Assembly: GCF_000195915.1 (NCBI RefSeq)
Contig: NC_002578.1
Coordinates: 868,001-932,000, forward strand
DNA: 64,000 bases
Direction: 5' to 3'
Source of the DNA: Thermoplasma acidophilum DSM 1728
GTDB taxonomy: Archaea > Thermoplasmatota > Thermoplasmata > Thermoplasmatales > Thermoplasmataceae
A model generated the notes under the pieces. The model had not been told where the DNA came from. It worked only from the letters and a program-made list of their open reading frames with translations, and searched no databases. Every line of letters begins with the position of its first letter. The first letter of the stretch is position 1. Shown piece by piece: positions 45,888 through 56,116 of this stretch. The translations under genes and the position numbers were made by a program.

Positions 45888-48503
45888 ATGGAAAAACAGA
45901 CTGGGGAGCTTGATCTGGAATTCTTTTTGAACAGCGGCTTTGAAAAGAAACAGTGCATTAAATGTGGATCATATTTCTGGACACAGGACAAGGAAAGGAA
46001 CACATGCGGAGATACACCGTGCGATGAATACACCTTCATAGGGAACAGCCCAGTTCCTAAGTCCTATTCGCTTAGCGAAATGCGTGATGCCTTTATAAAA
46101 TTCTTCGAGAAGAGGGGGCATAAGTTCCTGAAGCCCTATCCTGTCGTACCTAGATGGAGGGAGGACGTGCTTCTTGTCAATGCGTCAATATACGATTTTC
46201 AACCTCATGTTACATCCGGCATAGTCAGACCTCCCGGAAATCCCATAGTAATGTCACAGCCAAGCATCAGGATGAACGATGTGGATCTTGTTGGCATAAC
46301 CGGCAGGCATCTGACCAGCTTCGAGATGCTGTGCCATGATTCATTTAACACAAAGGATAAGACAGTCTATTGGAAGGAGGAAACGGTCCATTACTGCTAT
46401 GACTTTCTCACAGAGGGCCTAGGCATTGACGGGAAACTGATAAGCTTCAAGGAAAAGCCATGGTCAGGTGGAGGAAACGCCGGAAATGCCCTTGAGGTCT
46501 TTGTTCGTGGATTGGAGGTTGCCACCCTTGTGTTCATGGATATGAAGGAGGATCCGAACGGACCGTACGAGATAGACGGCATCCGCTATTCAAAGATGGA
46601 TATGCGGATAGTTGATACCGGATACGGACTAGAACGCCTTACATGGCTTTCGCAGGGGACACCCACGGTTTATCAGGCCATATATCCCGACATAATCCAG
46701 CATGTAATGAAGAACTCATCAGTTTCTGATATAGACGAAGAATTTCTGTCAGAGGTTGTAAAGGCCTCGGTTATGAAAGAGCCATACGAAGAATCATTCG
46801 TCATTTCGCAACTTGAGAAGCGTTATCCTGATGCCAGGCAAAGATTCGAAGAGATCAAGAAGGTACGGGACGTTTTCTTGATGATCGATCACGCCAGATC
46901 GCTTATGCACATGTTTGCAGCCTATGTCATCCCGTCCAACGTCAAGGTCGGGTACCTCGCCAGGATGCTTATAAGAAGAGCGTACAGGGCGATCAGCAAC
47001 ACAGGATATAGGGGAAGCCTGATGGATCTCATAAGGATGAACCACGAAGATCTGAAAGATATCGTCCCAGATTTTCCGGAACAGTTCGTATCAGATGTGC
47101 TATCCATTGAGGAGGAAAAGTACAGAGATGTTGAGAGGCATGGCACGCAGATCATAGATAAAATGATATCAAACAAGGGGAAGTTAAGCCTGGACGATCT
47201 CGTGCTTCTATACGATTCACACGGTATAAGCCCAGAAACCGTCAAGGCGTATCTTGAAACAAAAGGCATGGAAATAGATGTGCCTGATAATTTCCATGCT
47301 ATCGTCATAAAGAGGCATGAGAAGGGAGAAACTGAAAAGAAAAAATACAGCGATTATCCTGAAATAGAGACAAGAACGCTATATTACGATGATCCATTCA
47401 TGAGAGAATTCACGGGCCTGGTCTTATTCTCAAAGGGCAATGAAATTATACTGGATAAGACTGCATTCTACCCAGAGGGCGGTGGGCAGCCGTGGGATCT
47501 TGGTTATTTCGAATACAAGGGAAAGCGCATCAATGTGGTGGCTGTGAGAAAATACGGCAAGACCATCGTCCATACGCTGGACGGAGAGATACCCCAGGGT
47601 GTCCGTGTCCACGGCGTCATAGACTGGGAAAGAAGGTCAAGGCTGATGGTACACCATACATCCACTCATCTCCTCCTTGGAGTGCTCAGGGAGGTATTAG
47701 GAGAACACGTATGGCAGAACGGCGTCCAGAAGGATGTGGAAGAATCGAGGCTTGACATAACCCACTACAGAAAGATCGATGAAGAGACCATAAGGAAGAT
47801 CGAGGAACGCGTCTTCGATCTCATAAGGGAGGGGAGGGAGGTAAGCGTCAGGAACCTTGACTGGTACAGTGCCATAGATAAATATGGATTCAGGCTTTTT
47901 GAGGGTGGAGTGCCACTTACCCCTAAGATAAGGGTTGTGGAGATACAGGGTGTTGATGCCGAAGGCTGTGGTGGCACCCATCTGAAGAACATCTCCTCAA
48001 TAGGCGTCCTGAAGATCAGAAAGGTGGAGGCGATACAGGAGAACATATACAGAATAACGTTCTCGGCGGGAGTTCCTGCCCTTCATCTCTTCCAGGAATC
48101 GTACGAGGCGTCCTATGGCATATCCACGTTGCTGAAAAAGCCTATAGAAGAAATCGCCCAGTCCGTTTCGGAGCTTTCCAAGGGCTACGCTGATCTGAGG
48201 AGAAGCCTCGCCGAGGCCAGGCGCAGGGACATAGAGAACAGGATAGCCAATGCCAAGAAGATCGGAACTCCAGGTGCAGAATATCCCATAATAGAGGCGG
48301 ATGATGCCGATATAGGAGAAATATCGAGGATAGCGCATTCCAGGAAGGTGGATCTCATTGTTGAGACGCGCATTGCAGGAAAATTTAAGTATACCGCCAT
48401 TTCGCCTAGTAAAAAAGCCAGGGATATGATCAGAAAGCTGTTCAATGCAGATCCAGAGGGAAATGACTCCATGGCTTCATATATAAATGAATACAGCGAG
48501 TGA
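45888..48503 (+). CDS. alaS: Alanyl-tRNA synthetase
   Basis: 871 residues. The archaeal-type N-terminal zinc-finger-like extension (C-I-K-C-G…C-G-D…C-D-E) is followed by the class II core with motif 2 and motif 3 segments (S-F-E-M-L; G-Y-G-L-E-R). The editing domain has H-H-T-S-T-H and C-G-G-T-H-L zinc motifs. The C-terminal oligomerisation and tRNA-elbow region is short compared with most archaeal AlaRS (about 900 or more). It charges tRNA-Ala and edits Ser/Gly errors. Start ATG 45888. Confidence 0.95.
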   Translation: MEKQTGELDLEFFLNSGFEKKQCIKCGSYFWTQDKERNTCGDTPCDEYTFIGNSPVPKSYSLSEMRDAFIKFFEKRGHKFLKPYPVVPRWREDVLLVNASIYDFQPHVTSGIVRPPGNPIVMSQPSIRMNDVDLVGITGRHLTSFEMLCHDSFNTKDKTVYWKEETVHYCYDFLTEGLGIDGKLISFKEKPWSGGGNAGNALEVFVRGLEVATLVFMDMKEDPNGPYEIDGIRYSKMDMRIVDTGYGLERLTWLSQGTPTVYQAIYPDIIQHVMKNSSVSDIDEEFLSEVVKASVMKEPYEESFVISQLEKRYPDARQRFEEIKKVRDVFLMIDHARSLMHMFAAYVIPSNVKVGYLARMLIRRAYRAISNTGYRGSLMDLIRMNHEDLKDIVPDFPEQFVSDVLSIEEEKYRDVERHGTQIIDKMISNKGKLSLDDLVLLYDSHGISPETVKAYLETKGMEIDVPDNFHAIVIKRHEKGETEKKKYSDYPEIETRTLYYDDPFMREFTGLVLFSKGNEIILDKTAFYPEGGGQPWDLGYFEYKGKRINVVAVRKYGKTIVHTLDGEIPQGVRVHGVIDWERRSRLMVHHTSTHLLLGVLREVLGEHVWQNGVQKDVEESRLDITHYRKIDEETIRKIEERVFDLIREGREVSVRNLDWYSAIDKYGFRLFEGGVPLTPKIRVVEIQGVDAEGCGGTHLKNISSIGVLKIRKVEAIQENIYRITFSAGVPALHLFQESYEASYGISTLLKKPIEEIAQSVSELSKGYADLRRSLAEARRRDIENRIANAKKIGTPGAEYPIIEADDADIGEISRIAHSRKVDLIVETRIAGKFKYTAISPSKKARDMIRKLFNADPEGNDSMASYINEYSE

Positions 48504-48903
48504 TCATGTATCCGACCCATCAGATATAATTGCGCTATTCCTGAAGGCCGGATTTCTACCTTTAATTCAGAAGCTCCTACATGACCATAAAAATAAATAC
48601 CAATTCATGTTTTATTTAGTGATGGAGTTCTATTCACGCGTGAATCAAAAGCCGGTGATGTCAAGTTCCGGAGAGATAATCGGCTATGTCAAGAGTTTCA
48701 TGGCGGATGAAAAATGGAATTTAACGACCATGGTCGCAAAACCATCAGGTGGCAGGGGTAGGCTGAATATACCCACTGATGATGACGGCAATTACCTGAT
48801 CCCTATGTCTAACGTAAACGTCGGAAACGATGCCATAGTTGTCATGAACATAGAGAGCATCAGGAGGTTGCCGAGGCAAGACCAACATTCTGGCTTGCAA
48901 TAG
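48487..48903 (+). CDS. PRC-barrel-like protein, unknown
   Basis: 138 residues, overlapping the alaS end by 17 bases, so likely coupled. Residues 58-130 resemble a PRC-barrel: [15 protein letters not shown] then [24 protein letters not shown]. The first ~55 residues are helical. PRC-barrels often bind RNA or proteins, as in RimM-like factors. Its last 44 bases overlap the convergent pilin-like gene. The family call is tentative. Confidence 0.6.
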   Translation: MNTASDHVSDPSDIIALFLKAGFLPLIQKLLHDHKNKYQFMFYLVMEFYSRVNQKPVMSSSGEIIGYVKSFMADEKWNLTTMVAKPSGGRGRLNIPTDDDGNYLIPMSNVNVGNDAIVVMNIESIRRLPRQDQHSGLQ

Positions 48904-49348
48904 TTCCATCAGTTACGGTATCAACTAGTTTAACGAACTTTATGAATGGATCCCCGTTGTTTGGGAGGCTGCTTATGGTTATGACCGTCAGAGCCGATAG
49001 ATAATCCGGGCCGTTAACCGTTATCTTCCAGTACTGTGTCTGAATAGTACCCTGCGTTAGTGGCACTACAGTTATATTACCATCCGATGCCTGAAACTCA
49101 AGCGTAACCTTCGCTAGAGATATGTTCTGGTTTACGCCGCTGATGTAAATGGTGTATACCCCGTCATTCGAGGCCTGCTGTGTCTGGTTTGTTACGGTCA
49201 TGGATGCCTGTGGCGTAGGTGCGGATATCAAGGAAACATAACCTCCAAGCAGGGAATAGGGCGTTGCCGCCAGTACTATCGTTATCGCTATTAACAGTAT
49301 CGTAGCTATTATGGGTGATACAGCCTTATCCTGCCTGCTAAATTTCAT
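48860..49348 (-). CDS. Archaeal type IV pilin-like / surface protein
   Basis: 162 residues from ATG 49348 (the frame reaches 49363). The N-terminus K-A-V-S-P-I-I-A-T-I-L-L-I-A-I-T-I-V-L-A-A is the archaeal pilin/archaellin-type hydrophobic helix with its preceding charged class III signal (…S-R-Q-D-K-A-V-S-P). The remainder is a Thr/Ser/Asn-rich beta domain expected outside the cell. Homologs assemble into adhesive pili or are secreted. An AT box (about 49381-49370) about 25 bases upstream supports ATG 49348. No pilus assembly genes are nearby. Confidence 0.8.
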   Translation of the reverse strand: MKFSRQDKAVSPIIATILLIAITIVLAATPYSLLGGYVSLISAPTPQASMTVTNQTQQASNDGVYTIYISGVNQNISLAKVTLEFQASDGNITVVPLTQGTIQTQYWKITVNGPDYLSALTVITISSLPNNGDPFIKFVKLVDTVTDGTIASQNVGLASATS

Positions 49349-49502
49349 GATACATTCATACATACATATGGATATTAAAATTGATGCGTTTGAAATGCTA
49401 TTTCGCAGTAAATTTTTCCGCTTTCGGTCATATGTACATCAACTCGGATCGAAGAAATTTATAAATCCAGAATTTTTAAGTATGTCCGGATAAAACGAGT
49501 AT

Positions 49503-50252
49503 TCAGATCCTGTACACCATGCCTGATTTCTTTATGGCAAATGTTATGAATGCTGTGTGAGTCAGATCATCACTTGCTGGCCTGGTTGCACCCTCCCTGA
49601 CGAGTATTCTCCTCTTCATCAGTTCAACGGTTTCAAGATGATGCATACCGGACGCAGATAAAGAAAGAACGGTCTTTTCGCTTTGATCGAAGTTGGGCAG
49701 GTAGAATGTAGCAACGCTGCCAGGTTTCATCATCGAAGCGATCTTCTGCACGTGGTTCCATGGATCTGGAATATCGGCTATGACTGCATCGTACATTTGA
49801 TCGCTGATGAAATCAGCGATATCGGATCTGCTGGTCCTGACATTGCCTATGTCGTAGAACTCCGACAGATTATCCATGGCCTTCTTCAAGTTATCCTCGT
49901 CTCTTTCCACTACTGTGAGCGTACCCTTCCCGTTCAGTGCATATAGTATGTATGACGACATGTTTCCGGAGCCGACGCCTACCTCCAGAATATCCATACC
50001 TGGCCTCAGCCCGCATCTCATTATTATGTATGAAGCATCTATTTCAGATATTATCTGTGTGTTCCTCCTTATCACCCTGCCAAAATACATCGGCGAGAAG
50101 TCAGAAACTATAAAGCTCTTTCCAGAAACTATGAGTTCATCTCCAGGCTCTATAACCCTTGATATGCCCAGGTGGTGCATCTTGCCCTTGACCAGAATGC
50201 TGTTCGTACTTTCATCGAATTTACCGTATTCATCCTCAGATACCAATATCAC
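49503..50252 (-). CDS. trmI: tRNA (adenine-N1)-methyltransferase TrmI (m1A57/58)
   Basis: 249 residues from GTG 50252; a TTG at 50270 would add six. A TATA box (ATATAAATA, about 50279-50271) about 25 bases before the GTG makes it a leaderless start. An N-terminal beta-barrel domain (L-V-K-G-K-M-H-H-L-G-I-S) is followed by the Rossmann methyltransferase with I-L-E-V-G-V-G-S-G-N-M-S and D-I-P-D-P-W. Archaeal TrmI methylates A57/A58 in the tRNA T loop, stabilising tRNA at high temperature. Confidence 0.88.
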   Translation of the reverse strand: MILVSEDEYGKFDESTNSILVKGKMHHLGISRVIEPGDELIVSGKSFIVSDFSPMYFGRVIRRNTQIISEIDASYIIMRCGLRPGMDILEVGVGSGNMSSYILYALNGKGTLTVVERDEDNLKKAMDNLSEFYDIGNVRTSRSDIADFISDQMYDAVIADIPDPWNHVQKIASMMKPGSVATFYLPNFDQSEKTVLSLSASGMHHLETVELMKRRILVREGATRPASDDLTHTAFITFAIKKSGMVYRI

Positions 50253-50309
50253 CGGCGAAGATCGCTTCAATATTTATATCGCTTTTGCAGAACACTAAAA
50301 AAGAAAAAG

Positions 50310-51803
50310 TTATAGGCTGAAATCTCCCAGGTATTCCAGCTTTTCTTTGAATTTAAATCTCATAACCACGGTTGAAACGATTATTATTGCGATCAGGGCG
50401 AAGGAGGCGAATACAGCATCCACATAGAACAGGTTGAAATATATGCTTGCCACTATGGCAGCCAGCAGGGTGGCCGTAGAAGCTGAAGGTATAATGAGAT
50501 ACTTGATCGTGTTCATGGGCCCCATTCGTGCGTGCTTCTTCATATAGCTGTAAAGTGAGGTGTTCGTAAGTATATGCACTATATATGTTATGGGACTTTC
50601 AAGTATCAGCAGGAATATGGATGAAGAGAGCAGTGCATTAAGCGGGGACATCTTTGCGATGAATTCAAATCCAGCGCCCACACCTATGACGATCGCCGTT
50701 GATATAATTGCCAGGGTTATCATAGACATCGTGGGCGTTCCATTATTCCTATTGATCTCGGAGAGGAAAGACGGGAGAGCCCCTTCCCTTGACATGGAAA
50801 ACAGAACCCTTGTGGCATTTGTCCCAAGAGAAACCGTGGCCGTGAAAAAGGAGTTCAGCACTATTACTATGAGAACCCAGAATATGACCTTGCTCGCGAT
50901 GCCGAAATCCGCGCCGTATATATTCAGGAGAGGATAGGCATTGTTGCCCACACCGAAGGTTGAAATATTCTGTATGCCCCAGGTTATGACCTGCGCGTAG
51001 GATGCCAGGATTATAGTAACACCAAGTATCGCAATCGTTGCGACAATGGCCAGAGGCACATTCCTCTTCGGTTTCTGAGTCTCCTCAGCTATCGGTATAG
51101 AACCGCCAATGCCTACGAATGCTCCTATCGCATAGATCATCATTGCAAATATGGCGAACGGATCGTTTCCCATCGGTGATGGCGTGAACGGCGTTGCGCT
51201 GACACGAGCCGGATGCATCATTATAAGCGCAAGTGATGTTGCGATCAGAAAACTTACCTCGATGAACATTGTGTATGTGACGAAACGCAGGGATGGCTTT
51301 ATGCCTAAATATATAAGAAGGCTGACAAGGCCGATAAAAATGATGGCAATGGGCATCCATATAAAATCTGGATCAGGTATGGAAATGCCCAGGGTTGGAA
51401 GGATTGCATATCCAAAACCAAGGAAGCCGAGAATACCAAAGCCTGTAAAACTGAGAATCTCGTAGGTTATATACGAAAGCGCGGTGACAAAGCCAGCCGA
51501 AGTGCCCAGGCCTCTCGACACGAAGGTATAATAGCCTCCTGCACTGGAGAGCCGTCTGGAGAATGCGTACATAGAATAGCTCATGAGCGCATATATTATT
51601 AGAGAGAGGAGAAGTATCAGCGGTATGGCATATGCGCCTTCCTGGTGCGTTACAAATGTAGAGGTTATCAACGATGCGGTTCCCGCGATGTAGAGTACGA
51701 TTGTACCGGCAGGTGCATTGAGCGCTACGGCCTGAGATATCGCGTGTCTCAGACCCAGCTGGTTCACTACCAAATGCTTAAACTTATTCGAACCTGTTTC
51801 CAC
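50310..51803 (-). CDS. APC-superfamily amino acid permease
   Basis: 497 residues with about 12-13 membrane helices. Helix 1 carries the APC unwound-helix pattern with G-T-A-S, and helix 6 G-A-F-V-G-I-G-G-S-I-P-I-A-E-E. It imports amino acids or exchanges them with products. GTG 51803 is the start, 25 bases after a minus-strand AAATATAA box (51831-51823). Substrate not predictable. Confidence 0.87.
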   Translation of the reverse strand: METGSNKFKHLVVNQLGLRHAISQAVALNAPAGTIVLYIAGTASLITSTFVTHQEGAYAIPLILLLSLIIYALMSYSMYAFSRRLSSAGGYYTFVSRGLGTSAGFVTALSYITYEILSFTGFGILGFLGFGYAILPTLGISIPDPDFIWMPIAIIFIGLVSLLIYLGIKPSLRFVTYTMFIEVSFLIATSLALIMMHPARVSATPFTPSPMGNDPFAIFAMMIYAIGAFVGIGGSIPIAEETQKPKRNVPLAIVATIAILGVTIILASYAQVITWGIQNISTFGVGNNAYPLLNIYGADFGIASKVIFWVLIVIVLNSFFTATVSLGTNATRVLFSMSREGALPSFLSEINRNNGTPTMSMITLAIISTAIVIGVGAGFEFIAKMSPLNALLSSSIFLLILESPITYIVHILTNTSLYSYMKKHARMGPMNTIKYLIIPSASTATLLAAIVASIYFNLFYVDAVFASFALIAIIIVSTVVMRFKFKEKLEYLGDFSL

Positions 51804-51822
51804 TTTTAAAGTTATTACTCTG

Positions 51823-51831
51823 TTATATTTA
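51823..51831 (-). promoter_or_regulatory. TATA box of the permease gene
   Basis: AAATATAAC on the minus strand, about 25 bases before GTG 51803. Confidence 0.55.
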
Positions 51832-51987
51832 ATTTTCTCTCTCTGGCGCCCGTCATCCGTTGTTTTTCATCAGACATGGTAAGACACATTGATTGATCAA
51901 AAAAATAAAATCTCTCTGAAATTCTGCCTCTTTGATGATCTATGCTGATATCGCTATTGTCTGATACGAATTTAAAAACAAAGCGGA

Positions 51988-52536
51988 TCAAAATTTTTCA
52001 TCAATCATAGCGCATATCATGTGTATTACGGTTATGTGCATCTCTTGAATTATGGAAGTGAGATCCGAATCAACGTTCAGCGTTTCGTCCGCAACACCCT
52101 TCAACTGACCGCCTGATCTCCCGGTAAAAGCTATCGTATGGCAGCCAATCCGCTTTGCGGATTTTATGCCCTCGATTACATTCTTCGAATTTCCTGAGGT
52201 ACTTATTCCCACTACCACATCTCCAGGCTTTGCAAGTGCTTCGACCTGCCTTGAAAAGACAACGTCATAGGAGTAATCATTTGCTATCGCCGTGATCGAT
52301 GAAGTATTCGTGGTGAGGGCTATCGCTGCAAGCGGCTTCCTTTCCTTCATAAAATGCCCGGTGAGCTCAGCCACAAAATGCTGGGCATCTGCGGCAGATC
52401 CTCCGTTTCCGAAAACAATCAGCTTGTTGCCGGATGAGATGGCACTTGATATTTTATCTGCGATACCTATGATCTTTTCAATATTCAAATTCAACCTGGC
52501 ACGAGCACCTTCTTCAAGATACTTTTTTGCATCCAT
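51988..52536 (-). CDS. gmhA: SIS-domain phosphosugar isomerase, GmhA-like
   Basis: 182 residues, one SIS domain with the GmhA pattern: L-I-V-F-G-N-G-G-S-A-A-D-A-Q-H-F, the L-T-T-N-T-S segment, G-I-S-T-S-G-N-S-K-N-V and a C-terminal E-M-H-I-T-V-I-H-M-I-C. GmhA converts sedoheptulose 7-phosphate to D-glycero-D-manno-heptose 7-phosphate, first step of heptose precursor synthesis; other heptose genes are not in this window. A GATATATC box near 52560 predicts a leaderless start at 52536. Confidence 0.87.
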   Translation of the reverse strand: MDAKKYLEEGARARLNLNIEKIIGIADKISSAISSGNKLIVFGNGGSAADAQHFVAELTGHFMKERKPLAAIALTTNTSSITAIANDYSYDVVFSRQVEALAKPGDVVVGISTSGNSKNVIEGIKSAKRIGCHTIAFTGRSGGQLKGVADETLNVDSDLTSIIQEMHITVIHMICAMIDEKF

Positions 52537-52610
52537 GGAGGAATATGTCTTGTCATTGATATATCATTTCTGATCCCCATGATAAATTATGTCATTTCAT
52601 AGGTAAAAGA

Positions 52611-52618
52611 CTTATATA
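52611..52618 (+). promoter_or_regulatory. TATA box of the ABC-transporter operon
   Basis: CTTATATA, about 25 bases before GTG 52639; leaderless transcript predicted. It is back-to-back with the gmhA promoter. Confidence 0.6.
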
Positions 52619-52638
52619 TCATTTTATAATGAGTAAAT

Positions 52639-53439
52639 GTGAATGTACTGTTCAAGCGTCTTATAATTGTAGCGGTGGCAGTGGCAATAGTGGTGCCAAC
52701 TGTTTACTACGCAGTATCGCTAAATAATTCCACGCAGAAGCAATCAGATCCGCTATATTACGCTCCTTCAGATTCAAGCATGATCGGTTACGTAAACTAT
52801 AACGGAACGCATCTATACATTTTCGCAAATAACCGGAGCTACGGTATCATAGTGGATAGCTCATCCCTTTCAAGCCTGAACTTCAGCAGAATCTCCTCGC
52901 TCACCGGAAAAACGAACGTCAGCCAGTCAGGAAATGGTTCAGGCCTCAACCTGACCTCTAAGGTCAACATCGTCATGTATGCAAACTACAAGAATTATCA
53001 GATATACATGATAAAAAATATCAGTTTCTCATTTGCAGGTGTATCATTTGGCAACCAGAGCATTTATCTCTATACAGACAATGGTTTCGTTGTAATTGGA
53101 AACATAAACGGAATTTTCGATTCTATAAATGCAACCCTTAATGGAAGGAATGCAGTGGGATATTCCGGATACATCAATACAGGCGCTAACGTTTCCCTAG
53201 CCATATTCAATCTCACGGATAAATTCGTTAAATCCGTCTATCTGAACATGACTGGATACAATGTGACGGGAAAAATAGTGTTTACAAACTATACGTATGA
53301 ATCCTATTTCATCTCAATGGCATCCAACATAAGGGGCTTCAACGTTACGGGGGTTAATGATCTCAGCCTCCTCTTCACCATGAACGCCAGGAGTTTCGAT
53401 TCAGTTTACGAATTTATCGGTGTATTGAATGGCCAATAA
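52639..53439 (+). CDS. Membrane-anchored extracytoplasmic protein linked to an ABC transporter
   Basis: 266 residues from GTG 52639. One N-terminal membrane helix (about 7-28) is followed by a beta-rich outside domain with many N-x-S/T sequons. No solute-binding motif or enzyme signature is recognisable. It overlaps the permease gene by 11 bases, so the two are coupled. It may be an accessory subunit that senses or shields the substrate, but that is inferred from position. Confidence 0.65.
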   Translation: MNVLFKRLIIVAVAVAIVVPTVYYAVSLNNSTQKQSDPLYYAPSDSSMIGYVNYNGTHLYIFANNRSYGIIVDSSSLSSLNFSRISSLTGKTNVSQSGNGSGLNLTSKVNIVMYANYKNYQIYMIKNISFSFAGVSFGNQSIYLYTDNGFVVIGNINGIFDSINATLNGRNAVGYSGYINTGANVSLAIFNLTDKFVKSVYLNMTGYNVTGKIVFTNYTYESYFISMASNIRGFNVTGVNDLSLLFTMNARSFDSVYEFIGVLNGQ

Positions 53440-54259
53440 ATTCTCAGTCGCATTCTCGTATTATTTCAAGAATTATTATAGATCCAGGAGCTTCTACCTG
53501 ATGCTTGCGCTCATACTACTCATAACCGCCATAATGTCCTATTTCTCATTCAGGTATCAGGGAAAGATAGACAGCTTTCTCGGAAAATTCGACCGATCCG
53601 CAATAACTGCAGGCCTAAAAGCAAGAGCTTTGGATTACATATGGTCCTTTGTCCTGGTTGATATACCCGTATATGCGGCGGTTTTCTTCGGATCTCCATC
53701 CATATCAAGCGAGATAGAGGATCGAACAGCATTCCACATATTTTCCCTTCCGGTTGGGAGAATAACCATATTATCCGCAAAATACGCGGCTGCTTATGCG
53801 GTTACGATCTTAGTGTCCACCATATACTTCATCGCTGAGGCCATAATTACAAGAACAATTTACGGAACCATAGATTTGAATGCATATCTTGAGTCATTTG
53901 CCATAACTCTAATATTCGTGGGTTCGGTGATCGCATTCACGTTCTTCATAAGCAGCATTTTCAACAGGAACATCTACGCATACATAACTGTACTCATCAT
54001 CTATTTCCTTGTTTTTAATGCCATAGATGTCATAACAAGTTTGCTCTACAGCACAACATCACCCTTCCTCTTAAACAACGCTGCGAATATCATCATGGAG
54101 GTTTTCATAAACATAAACCTCTTCACATTCTCGCCAACAATTTCTCTGTCTCCAGCCGGCAGTTCACAGGTCCTTCTTGCAGTTGCGGTTATGATAATAT
54201 ACATGGCAGCATCGATAGCCGCAGCCGCGATTCTATTTGAGAACAAGGAGGCGAAGTGA
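53429..54259 (+). CDS. ABC-2 type transporter permease
   Basis: 276 residues with six predicted membrane helices in ABC-2 arrangement: helix 1 (about 20-40), a conserved E-I-E-D-R-T-A-F-H-I-F-S-L-P-V-G-R loop typical of ABC-2 exporters between helices 2 and 3, and a final helix before E-N-K-E-A-K. It pairs with the following ATPase gene (four-base overlap at the stop). Such exporters move drugs, lipids, peptides or polysaccharides. Confidence 0.82.
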   Translation: MANKFSVAFSYYFKNYYRSRSFYLMLALILLITAIMSYFSFRYQGKIDSFLGKFDRSAITAGLKARALDYIWSFVLVDIPVYAAVFFGSPSISSEIEDRTAFHIFSLPVGRITILSAKYAAAYAVTILVSTIYFIAEAIITRTIYGTIDLNAYLESFAITLIFVGSVIAFTFFISSIFNRNIYAYITVLIIYFLVFNAIDVITSLLYSTTSPFLLNNAANIIMEVFININLFTFSPTISLSPAGSSQVLLAVAVMIIYMAASIAAAAILFENKEAK

Positions 54260-55149
54260 TGGGCATATCCGTTAGCAATGTATCGAAGAGGTACGGAGAT
54301 CTCATGGCTCTTAATCGCGTTTCATTCAACGTCAATGGCACGGGATGCCTTGTCCTTCTCGGGCCAAATGGAGCCGGCAAGACAACGCTGATGAAGATTA
54401 TGACAAACATAATAAGGCCGTCAGAGGGTAACGTGAGCATAAATGGCTTCAACGTCAGGGAAAATCCAGGCAAAGCCCTGGAAACTGTAGGATCGCTGAT
54501 AGAGCAGCCAGAATTCTATCCCTACATAACGGGCTATGAGGCTCTGATGTTTACATGCAGGATAAGGGGCATTTCCAAAGAAAAATGCATATCAGAAGTT
54601 CAGCGTGTCTCAACGCTAACGCACTGCCGCGATTATCTTAATAGGAAGACCAAAGAATACTCGCGGGGAATGAAGCAGAGGGTTGGGCTCGCCACAGCAC
54701 TGATAGGCGACCCTTCGATTATAATACTGGATGAACCAACTTTCGGTCTTGATCCCAATGGAATGATGGAGATCCGCGATATAATAATGAAGATGAAGAA
54801 GGAAAAGCTCATTGTGCTCAGCACCCACCTGATATCTGAAGCTGAATTGCTAGCGGATTATATAGGAATAATAGATCACGGGCGCCTGATGCATTTCGGC
54901 CCCGTTGAAAAACAGCGTTATCTTGAGGTGAAAGGCCAAATAAACGAAGCGCACGTCAACGTGCCTGGAGTAGAAATAGTGAAAAAAGACGATGTCCGGA
55001 TGATATTGAGGAAGAGCGATGGCGTTGACAATTGGGCCATAATAAAGGCACTTGAAACCTCCGGATCCATCATAGAAACATTCGATTATTACAGTATAAT
55101 CGAAGACCTTTACAGAAATAACGTTTCGCAGACGGATGCAGAAATGTGA
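54259..55149 (+). CDS. ABC transporter ATP-binding protein
   Basis: 296 residues from ATG 54259 (GTG 54256 also possible, within the permease stop). Walker A G-P-N-G-A-G-K-T-T, Q-loop I-E-Q-P-E-F-Y, a signature region reading Y-S-R-G-M-K-Q-R in place of canonical L-S-G-G-Q, Walker B I-I-I-L-D-E-P and an H-loop S-T-H. The ~80-residue C-terminal tail follows the pattern of DrrA/CcmA-type exporter ATPases. It energises the permease upstream. Confidence 0.9.
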   Translation: MGISVSNVSKRYGDLMALNRVSFNVNGTGCLVLLGPNGAGKTTLMKIMTNIIRPSEGNVSINGFNVRENPGKALETVGSLIEQPEFYPYITGYEALMFTCRIRGISKEKCISEVQRVSTLTHCRDYLNRKTKEYSRGMKQRVGLATALIGDPSIIILDEPTFGLDPNGMMEIRDIIMKMKKEKLIVLSTHLISEAELLADYIGIIDHGRLMHFGPVEKQRYLEVKGQINEAHVNVPGVEIVKKDDVRMILRKSDGVDNWAIIKALETSGSIIETFDYYSIIEDLYRNNVSQTDAEM

Positions 55150-55201
55150 AAAAATTCTCCGCAGCATACATAAACCTTATTTCCTGATTCTTGTTATTGT
55201 C

Positions 55202-56116
55202 ATGATGGATGTTTACGTTAACTTTCCCGCAGACGGTCATGTCAGGGAAATTGCAAAGACAGTGCTTGATGGTTTCGATCTGCACTGGTACCCTGACTAT
55301 TACGATGCGGAGGCCCAGGTTATAAAGGACAGATATGTCTTGGGCAAGAGGACAAAAATGATACAGGCAATAAGTGCCGGCGTGGATCATATCGATGTAA
55401 ATGGAATTCCTGAAAACGTTGTTTTATGCAGCAATGCGGGCGCATATTCGATCTCCGTTGCTGAGCATGCATTTGCACTTCTGCTGGCTCACGCAAAGAA
55501 TATCCTCGAAAACAATGAACTGATGAAGGCAGGTATCTTCCGGCAATCGCCAACAACGCTTCTTTATGGCAAAGCCTTGGGAATTCTTGGATATGGCGGC
55601 ATAGGCAGGAGGGTTGCCCATCTGGCAAAGGCGTTTGGAATGAGGGTTATCGCGTACACGCGATCCTCAGTAGACCAGAATGTAGATGTTATAAGCGAGA
55701 GCCCTGCCGATCTGTTCAGGCAATCAGACTTCGTATTAATAGCCATACCATTGACAGATAAAACTAGGGGAATGGTCAATAGTCGACTTCTTGCTAATGC
55801 CAGGAAGAACCTCACCATAGTGAATGTTGCACGTGCGGACGTCGTTTCAAAGCCAGATATGATAGGCTTCCTTAAGGAACGATCAGATGTGTGGTACCTT
55901 TCGGATGTCTGGTGGAATGAGCCAGAGATAACTGAGACAAACCTCAGAAATGCGATACTCAGCCCCCACGTTGCTGGTGGAATGTCCGGTGAAATAATGG
56001 ACATTGCGATCCAGCTTGCGTTCGAAAACGTGAGAAACTTCTTTGAGGGCCATCCAAGGAATGTTGTAAGAAAGGAAGAATACAGGGTAAGGAGCGAAAG
56101 ATTCCTGGGGATATAG
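55202..56116 (+). CDS. D-isomer-specific 2-hydroxyacid dehydrogenase
   Basis: 304 residues from ATG 55202 (or 55205); the frame reaches 55136 inside the ABC ATPase gene, but the N-terminal fold begins with M-D-V-Y-V-N-F. NAD-binding G-I-L-G-Y-G-G-I-G-R and the catalytic triad Arg (N-V-A-R-A-D), Glu (W-N-E-P-E) and His (S-P-H-V-A-G-G). It reduces a 2-oxoacid such as hydroxypyruvate, glyoxylate or phenylpyruvate; which one is unclear. The next gene starts on the base after its stop. Confidence 0.87.
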   Translation: MMDVYVNFPADGHVREIAKTVLDGFDLHWYPDYYDAEAQVIKDRYVLGKRTKMIQAISAGVDHIDVNGIPENVVLCSNAGAYSISVAEHAFALLLAHAKNILENNELMKAGIFRQSPTTLLYGKALGILGYGGIGRRVAHLAKAFGMRVIAYTRSSVDQNVDVISESPADLFRQSDFVLIAIPLTDKTRGMVNSRLLANARKNLTIVNVARADVVSKPDMIGFLKERSDVWYLSDVWWNEPEITETNLRNAILSPHVAGGMSGEIMDIAIQLAFENVRNFFEGHPRNVVRKEEYRVRSERFLGI

